Of a stretch of 5,194 nucleotides of DNA, positions 1 through 5,194 are shown piece after piece. A program made the position numbers and the translations under genes. Positions within the stretch are counted from its first letter, which is position 1. Each line of letters starts with the position of its first letter. Origin of the DNA: Oscillospiraceae bacterium (GTDB lineage: Bacteria > Bacillota > Clostridia > Oscillospirales > Acutalibacteraceae); the NCBI GenBank assembly GCA_031267335.1, contig JAIRZH010000129.1:1-5194 (forward strand), in the 5' to 3' direction. The notes beneath the pieces were generated by a model. The model was not told the origin of the DNA and did not search any database. It worked only from the letters and a program-made list of their open reading frames with translations.

Positions 1-35
1 ACCATATTTCGGTACTTTTTGATTTGTACTACGTT

Positions 36-73
36 AAATTTTTTTACAATACGTTAGTATTGTAAAAAAATTT
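36..73. repeat. Perfect 17-bp palindromic hairpin downstream of gyrB
   Basis: Positions 36-52 are the exact reverse complement of 57-73, leaving a four-base loop (GTTA). Each arm carries a run of seven T or seven A next to an ACAATAC core. It lies about 100 bases past the gyrB stop and is the strongest hairpin in the 3' flank, so it could end or stabilise the gyrB transcript. It is not a textbook terminator: on either strand the T run is on the 5' arm and the A run on the 3' arm, so there is no U-tract after the stem. The hairpin is certain from the sequence; its role is not. Confidence 0.6.
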
Positions 74-129
74 CCTTATCTAAACCAAAAATTACTCGAA
101 ATTTTGTCATTTCAAATAGTAGGAACAGG

Positions 130-154
130 CCCTAATTATGTTTTGCGTTTAGGG
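130..154 (-). other. Weak hairpin just after the gyrB stop
   Basis: CCCTAA at 130-135 pairs with TTAGGG at 149-154 around a 13-base loop, starting 17 bases beyond the gyrB stop codon. No U-tract follows on the minus strand, so this is at most a minor 3'-end structure. The rest of 1-170 contains no convincing gene on either strand. Confidence 0.25.
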
Positions 155-170
155 ATAGGCTTTAAGTATT

Positions 171-2105
171 TTATACATCTAAATTTACTACATATTTAGC
201 ATTTTGTTCAATAAATTCTCTGCGCGGTTCGACTTTTTCGCCCATTAAAATTGCAAAAGTTTCATCAGCGGTCGCTGCATCTTCTAAAGAAATTTGAAGC
301 ATAGTACGTGTTTCGGGATTCATAGTTGTTTCCCACAATTGTTCAGAATCCATTTCGCCTAAACCTTTGTATCTTTGCACTTCAGTTTGGCCGCCTAATT
401 GCTTTAAGATTTCGTCACGTTCGCTATCGGAAAAAACATAATAATGTTCTTTTGACTTTGATTTTTTAACACGATAGAGTGGAGGTTGAGCAATATAAAC
501 ATGGCCTGCTTCAATTATATCACGGGTAAACCTAAAAAAGAAAGTTAAAAGAAGAGTTCTAATATGCGAACCATCGACATCGGCATCCGCCATGATTATA
601 ACCTTATGGTATCTCAATTTGGAAATATCCAAATCTTCGCTAACCCCACACCCCAAAGCAGTAATAACAGGCATTAATTTTTCGTTACCATAAACTTTAT
701 CTAATCTTGCTTTTTCGACATTAAGCATCTTGCCCCATAATGGCAATATCGCTTGAAATCGTCTATCTCTTCCGCCTTTGGCAGAACCACCAGCTGAATC
801 CCCTTCTACTATATAAATTTCGGTTTCAGCCGGATCTTTAGATTGACAATCTGCAAGTTTGCCAGGCAATGAAGCGGATTCCATAGCAGATTTTCGTCTC
901 ACTAAATCCCTTGCTTTGCGTGCTGCTTCACGCGCGCTTGCCGCTGCAAGAATTTTTTCCATTATTAATTTTGCAGGAGCCGGATTTTCTTCTAAATATA
1001 CCTTAAAATTTTCGAATACAATTTTATCTACAAGCGTACGAATTTCGCTATTGCCCAAACGTGATTTAGTTTGACCTTCAAACTGAGCATTTTGAATTTT
1101 TACACTTATTACAACACAAATTCCTTCTCTAACATCTTCACCGATAAAATTTTTATCTAATTCTTTAAGAACCCCGAATTGTCTAGCATAAGAATTAACA
1201 ACGCGAGTTAAAGCAGATCTAAAGCCATCTTCGTGCGTTCCGCCATCTGTTGTGTGAATATTATTAGCAAAAGAAACCATAATTTCACCATAACTGTTAT
1301 TAAACTGCAAAGCAATTTCGACACTAGCGGTTTCGTTTTCTAAATCACCAGAAAAATGAATTACATCTTTGTGTATCGAATCAAGACCACGTTTTTTTTG
1401 AATAAACTCAACAAACTTCGAAATTCCACCATCATATTTAAATACTTCCTGTTTTTCTTCACTGCGCTTATCAGAAAGAAAAATTTCAAGTCCGGCGTTT
1501 AAAAAAGCTTGTTCGCGCAAACGATTTGCTAAAATACCAAAATCATATTCACATGTTTCATTAAAAATTTCAGGATCAGCTTTGAATTTAATTTCAGTAC
1601 CACGTGGAGAAGAATCCGGTGCAGAAATAAGTTCAGAAGCTTTAATTCCACGTTTAAAACTTTGTTCGTGAACATTATTGCCATCAAATACCCTTACGAT
1701 TAACCATTCGGATAACGCATTGACAACCGAAGATCCTACTCCGTGAAGACCGCCAGAGACCTTATATCCACTTCCACCAAATTTTCCGCCTGCATGTAAA
1801 ACAGTAAAAACTACAGTTACTGCTGGAATCTTGAGTTTAGGGTGAATCCCAACCGGTATTCCACGACCATTATCCCGAACACAGATAATATTATCAGGCA
1901 AAATTTCGACACTAACTTTATCACAAAATCCGGCTAAAGTCTCATCTATAGCATTATCTACAATTTCGTAAACTAAATGGTGAAGCCCACGCGTACTGGT
2001 TGAACCAATGTACATTCCAGGACGTTTTCGAACTGCTTCTAATCCTTCGAGTACCTGGATTTCTTTTGCACCGTATTCTACATTATCAATATTATTATTT
2101 TTCAA
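171..2105 (-). CDS. gyrB: DNA gyrase subunit B
   Basis: ATPase subunit of the type II topoisomerase that, with GyrA, introduces negative supercoils. At 644 residues it is close to the usual Gram-positive GyrB length and looks intact. The N-terminal GHKL ATPase domain shows YEIVDNAIDE (catalytic Glu47, Asn51), DNGRGIP (78-84) and the ATP lid GGLHGVG (118-124). The transducer domain carries QTKSRLGN with the ATP-contacting Lys347. The TOPRIM domain has EGDSAGG (Glu434) and the metal-binding DADVDG (507-512). The C-terminal GyrA-interaction part includes QRYKGLGEMDSEQLWETTMNPETR and ends in the typical FIEQNAKYVVNLDV. Translation starts at TTG (2105-2103): AGGA lies six bases upstream and the N-terminus then has normal length. 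It is the last gene of a three-gene operon, 27 bases after secG; gyrA, recF and dnaN are not adjacent here. Trp457 occupies the place of E. coli Lys447. ParE is a less likely alternative, since the AQPPLYRVKK region and overall pattern fit GyrB. Confidence 0.97.
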   Translation of the reverse strand: MKNNNIDNVEYGAKEIQVLEGLEAVRKRPGMYIGSTSTRGLHHLVYEIVDNAIDETLAGFCDKVSVEILPDNIICVRDNGRGIPVGIHPKLKIPAVTVVFTVLHAGGKFGGSGYKVSGGLHGVGSSVVNALSEWLIVRVFDGNNVHEQSFKRGIKASELISAPDSSPRGTEIKFKADPEIFNETCEYDFGILANRLREQAFLNAGLEIFLSDKRSEEKQEVFKYDGGISKFVEFIQKKRGLDSIHKDVIHFSGDLENETASVEIALQFNNSYGEIMVSFANNIHTTDGGTHEDGFRSALTRVVNSYARQFGVLKELDKNFIGEDVREGICVVISVKIQNAQFEGQTKSRLGNSEIRTLVDKIVFENFKVYLEENPAPAKLIMEKILAAASAREAARKARDLVRRKSAMESASLPGKLADCQSKDPAETEIYIVEGDSAGGSAKGGRDRRFQAILPLWGKMLNVEKARLDKVYGNEKLMPVITALGCGVSEDLDISKLRYHKVIIMADADVDGSHIRTLLLTFFFRFTRDIIEAGHVYIAQPPLYRVKKSKSKEHYYVFSDSERDEILKQLGGQTEVQRYKGLGEMDSEQLWETTMNPETRTMLQISLEDAATADETFAILMGEKVEPRREFIEQNAKYVVNLDV

Positions 2106-2111
2106 AAGATT

Positions 2112-2115
2112 TCCT
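2112..2115 (-). promoter_or_regulatory. Ribosome binding site deciding the gyrB TTG start
   Basis: AGGA on the minus strand, six bases before TTG at 2105-2103. No ATG lies nearby in frame, and the first residues (MKNNNIDNVEYGAKEIQVLEGLEAV) run straight into the conserved GyrB N-terminus, which supports the TTG. Confidence 0.6.
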
Positions 2116-2132
2116 ATAAAATTATATAAAAA

Positions 2133-2396
2133 TTAAACTCCAAACCAATGGAAATAAGTTATAGCATTAATTAACCCAACTAGAAAAAAAATAAAAATAG
2201 CAATAAACCTAGTCCATCTAGCCAAAAATGCATCAATAGAACGAGACTTATTTTTGCTTAAAAACGTGTCTCCGCCGCCACCAGTTATAACTCCACCAGA
2301 ATTTTGTTGTCGCCCTTCTTGAAATAAAACAACCGCTACAATTACGACTGATAAAATGATTAATAAACTACCTAAAACTATCTCAATACTGCTCAC
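2133..2396 (-). CDS. secG: Preprotein translocase subunit SecG
   Basis: Small membrane subunit of the SecYEG channel that assists SecA-driven export. From the GTG at 2396-2394 the protein is 87 residues, near the usual 70-90 for the family. It has two membrane segments (about residues 4-25 and 64-82). The conserved cytoplasmic loop between them reads LFQEGRQQNSGGVITGGGGDTF, followed by SKNKSRSIDAFLARWTRFIAI, which matches the SecG signature of a VLLQ-G motif, a Gly-rich stretch and the L-(T/W)-(R/K) entry to helix 2. The frame is open 20 codons further upstream, but a strong GGAGG lies seven bases before the GTG, and the added residues would overlap the previous gene and put charges before helix 1. 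It sits 19 bases after the conserved small gene and 27 before gyrB, so all three are probably cotranscribed. SecG is commonly next to rnr or smpB in Firmicutes; here gyrB follows instead. Confidence 0.92.
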   Translation of the reverse strand: MSSIEIVLGSLLIILSVVIVAVVLFQEGRQQNSGGVITGGGGDTFLSKNKSRSIDAFLARWTRFIAIFIFFLVGLINAITYFHWFGV

Positions 2397-2403
2397 AAAA
2401 ACA

Positions 2404-2408
2404 CCTCC
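2404..2408 (-). promoter_or_regulatory. Strong Shine-Dalgarno fixing the secG GTG start
   Basis: GGAGG on the minus strand, followed by seven bases and GTG at 2396-2394. It lies in the 19-base gap after the upstream stop codon. The spacing and strength make GTG the start, rather than an ATG-like codon 20 codons upstream inside the previous gene. Confidence 0.8.
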
Positions 2409-2415
2409 AAAATTA

Positions 2416-2721
2416 TTAAGCGGACTTCGAATTCGCTCGATCGAGCCAAGCTGCACCTAAATCGATAGCCTCAAATATTCCATTTTTATTGCTTAATTTC
2501 ACGACTCTAACTTTCTTTCCTCTTGCTGCCGAAGTACTAGTAACCATCTGTATTTCTAAGTTATCAGCAACTTTCATTTTTCCAATATCTTTTTCGCTAT
2601 TAACATTTATTTTAATAATATAATTGTCTTTGATGTTACCATAATAAATCACCGCACCGCTGCGCACTAACGGCCTGCCTTTATACGATAGACATTTAGT
2701 TTCTGAATTATTTTTTTCCAT
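2416..2721 (-). CDS. Conserved small protein of unknown function
   Basis: A 101-residue soluble protein with no signal peptide or membrane segment. The segment CLSYKGRPLVRSGAVIYYGNIKDNYIIKINVN, then IGKMKVADNLEIQMVTSTS, then NGIFEAIDLGAAWLDRA, resembles a conserved hypothetical family I recall from Oscillospiraceae and other Clostridia (typical wording: YKGKPLVR-G-IYYG...LDIG-IWLERA). No function is known to me. The predicted fold is mainly beta strands ending in a short helix. Translation begins at ATG 2721-2719, with a G-rich site (GGGGGA) a few bases upstream. It is the first gene of the operon with secG and gyrB and lies 51 bases from a candidate promoter. The secG neighbourhood is the only functional hint, and a weak one. 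Confidence 0.8.
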   Translation of the reverse strand: MEKNNSETKCLSYKGRPLVRSGAVIYYGNIKDNYIIKINVNSEKDIGKMKVADNLEIQMVTSTSAARGKKVRVVKLSNKNGIFEAIDLGAAWLDRANSKSA

Positions 2722-2742
2722 AAATTCCCCCGATATTTTTTC

Positions 2743-2771
2743 ATGTTAAAATAAAAAAAAATGAAAGTCAA
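2743..2771 (-). promoter_or_regulatory. Candidate sigma-A promoter of the small protein-secG-gyrB operon
   Basis: On the minus strand, TTGACT (2771-2766, five of six matches to the -35 consensus) is followed by a 17-base spacer and TAACAT (2748-2743, four of six matches to the -10). Transcription would begin near 2736, giving a leader of about 15 bases before the ATG at 2721. AT-rich DNA makes chance matches common, but the position and spacing are right. Confidence 0.5.
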
Positions 2772-2801
2772 ATTTTAAGAATTTATTTTTTATAAAACTA
2801 A

Positions 2802-2961
2802 GAGCCTGTCTGATATTTCTGAAGCAGCACGTATTTAATTAAAATTTTAAATTATAGTATTGCTTGTTAGTTAAATACGTTATTATTTGTCTTCCTCGTG
2901 CTTTAAATTTTAAAAATTTTATCATAAAAATCTACACTACTTAGAAATATTAGACAGGCTC
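2802..2961. mobile_element. 160-bp MITE-like element with 19-bp terminal inverted repeats
   Basis: The ends GAGCCTGTCTGATATTTCT (2802-2820) and its complement at 2943-2961 match at 18 of 19 positions; the one difference would be a G-U pair in RNA. Both ends are flanked by TAA (2799-2801 and 2962-2964), consistent with a 3-bp target duplication of the T-N-A kind. GAGCCTGT-type ends with T-N-A duplications are known in IS5-superfamily transposons, so a non-autonomous IS5-related MITE is the best guess. No transposase is encoded. Inside, 2829-2842 pairs with 2867-2880 (13 of 14, plus one G-T), so a transcript could form a branched hairpin. The element sits between the two divergent promoters. 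Confidence 0.75.
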
Positions 2962-2964
2962 TAA

Positions 2965-3197
2965 AACATAATTTTTGTAATTTTTGGAATTTTTTAATTT
3001 AGCTATTTAAAAAAGTTTATAAATAAATTAAAATAAAAGCATGTATAGTTTAAATTACAAAAAAATGTGATTATAGTCTATGAATTTTTTTCAAGCATTT
3101 TATAGTTATATTTGTTTTTAGAAAGCTAAGTAGCGATCATTTTTTTTTGTAAATTTAATTCTTCGCAGAGCGCAATTCAGTTTTTTGATTTTTAAAT
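2965..3197. other. AT-rich intergenic stretch with nested inverted repeats
   Basis: No gene is visible here on either strand. Two perfect inverted repeats are nested: 12 bp (2972-2983 with 3052-3063) enclosing 10 bp (2992-3001 with 3024-3033). Both are almost wholly A and T, so they could be chance in DNA of this composition. The rest is upstream DNA of the coiled-coil gene, with A and T tracts but no recognised operator or riboswitch. Confidence 0.3.
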
Positions 3198-3206
3198 TGC
3201 TATAAT
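3198..3206 (+). promoter_or_regulatory. Extended -10 promoter of the coiled-coil gene
   Basis: TGC directly before a perfect TATAAT (3201-3206) makes a TGnTATAAT extended -10, which can work with a poor -35; only weak -35 candidates (around TTCAGT, 3176-3181) exist. Initiation would fall near 3213, giving a leader of about 26 bases containing the AGGAG site and then ATG 3239. This supports the ATG, not a later codon, as the intended start. Confidence 0.7.
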
Positions 3207-3226
3207 GCTAAAAGTTTTATTTTTTT

Positions 3227-3231
3227 AGGAG
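3227..3231 (+). promoter_or_regulatory. Shine-Dalgarno for the out-of-frame ATG at 3239
   Basis: AGGAG followed by seven bases and ATG at 3239-3241, which is ideal spacing. The TTG at 3250 that opens the long frame is 18 bases from this site, too far for normal initiation. The site therefore serves the ATG, whose frame does not match the long coding frame in this sequence. Confidence 0.8.
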
Positions 3232-3238
3232 TTATTCA

Positions 3239-5070
<1,832 letters not shown>

Positions 5071-5194
5071 TTAAGATATATTAAAAATCGTTTCTGAATT
5101 TATATCAATAAAAATTTAAACTTTATTTTTTGTTCCTGACAAAATTTTTGTTACACCGATATGAAAAAGCGTAAAAACAAAAACAAGCTAAGTT

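Noticed and set aside
859..1074. 71-codon plus-strand open frame
   Set aside because: It lies wholly antisense within gyrB, has no ribosome site, and resembles no protein; it is a shadow of the conserved coding sequence.
2397..2456. A 20-residue longer SecG start
   Set aside because: It would overlap the preceding gene and ignores the strong GGAGG at 2404-2408 placed seven bases before GTG 2396.
5107..5131. Possible terminator after the coiled-coil gene
   Set aside because: AATAAA (5107-5112) pairs with TTTATT (5122-5127) before a T run, but the six-pair stem is all A-T and too weak to call.
5161..5194. Start of another gene, ATG AAA AAG CGT...
   Set aside because: Eleven Lys/Asn-rich codons run off the window end, with no Shine-Dalgarno in front of the ATG; not enough to support a gene.

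Overview
This 5.2-kb window is AT-rich bacterial DNA. It most resembles a low-GC Firmicute of class Clostridia, probably near the Oscillospiraceae/Ruminococcaceae. The best lineage clues are the GyrB wording around the TOPRIM domain (LPLWGKMLNVEKARLDKVYGNEKLMPV), the form of SecG, and a ~100-residue conserved protein whose LSYKGRPLVRSG...IYYGN...LGAAWLDRA pattern I associate with that group. All three are from memory, not from a search. The strong AT bias, the repeat-rich host-interaction-like gene and the unusual gene order would fit a host-associated lineage with a reduced genome, such as a gut or protist symbiont. That is inference only.

Layout. Positions 1-170 hold no gene; they contain a perfect 17-bp palindromic hairpin (36-73) and a weaker hairpin just past the gyrB stop. 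Positions 171-2721 are a tight minus-strand operon, transcribed right to left: conserved small protein, then secG (GTG start), then gyrB (TTG start), with gaps of 19 and 27 bases. A plausible promoter (TTGACT-17-TAACAT) lies just upstream of the first gene. Positions 2722-3238 are a divergent intergenic region. It carries a 160-bp miniature inverted-repeat element (2802-2961) with 19-bp terminal repeats and a TAA target duplication, then very AT-rich DNA, then an extended -10 promoter (TGCTATAAT) for the plus-strand gene.

Positions 3239-5070 hold the most unusual locus: a ~606-residue membrane-anchored coiled-coil protein of unknown function. Its only well-formed translation start (AGGAG, 7 bases, ATG at 3239) is separated from the long reading frame by a (GA)14G dinucleotide tract, and in this sequence the ATG is out of frame. 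Losing one GA unit, or gaining two, would fuse them into a ~609-residue protein. This is the classic architecture of a phase-variable contingency gene, here read in the OFF state. The body of the protein has a second, slower source of variation: a coiled-coil array whose repeat units are 4, 6, 5, 5 and 6 whole heptads long, with an 81-bp perfect duplication, so recombination would change rod length without breaking frame or heptad register.

The operon genes are housekeeping (DNA supercoiling, Sec secretion). The coiled-coil gene is transcribed divergently from them, and nothing in the sequence links it to them functionally.
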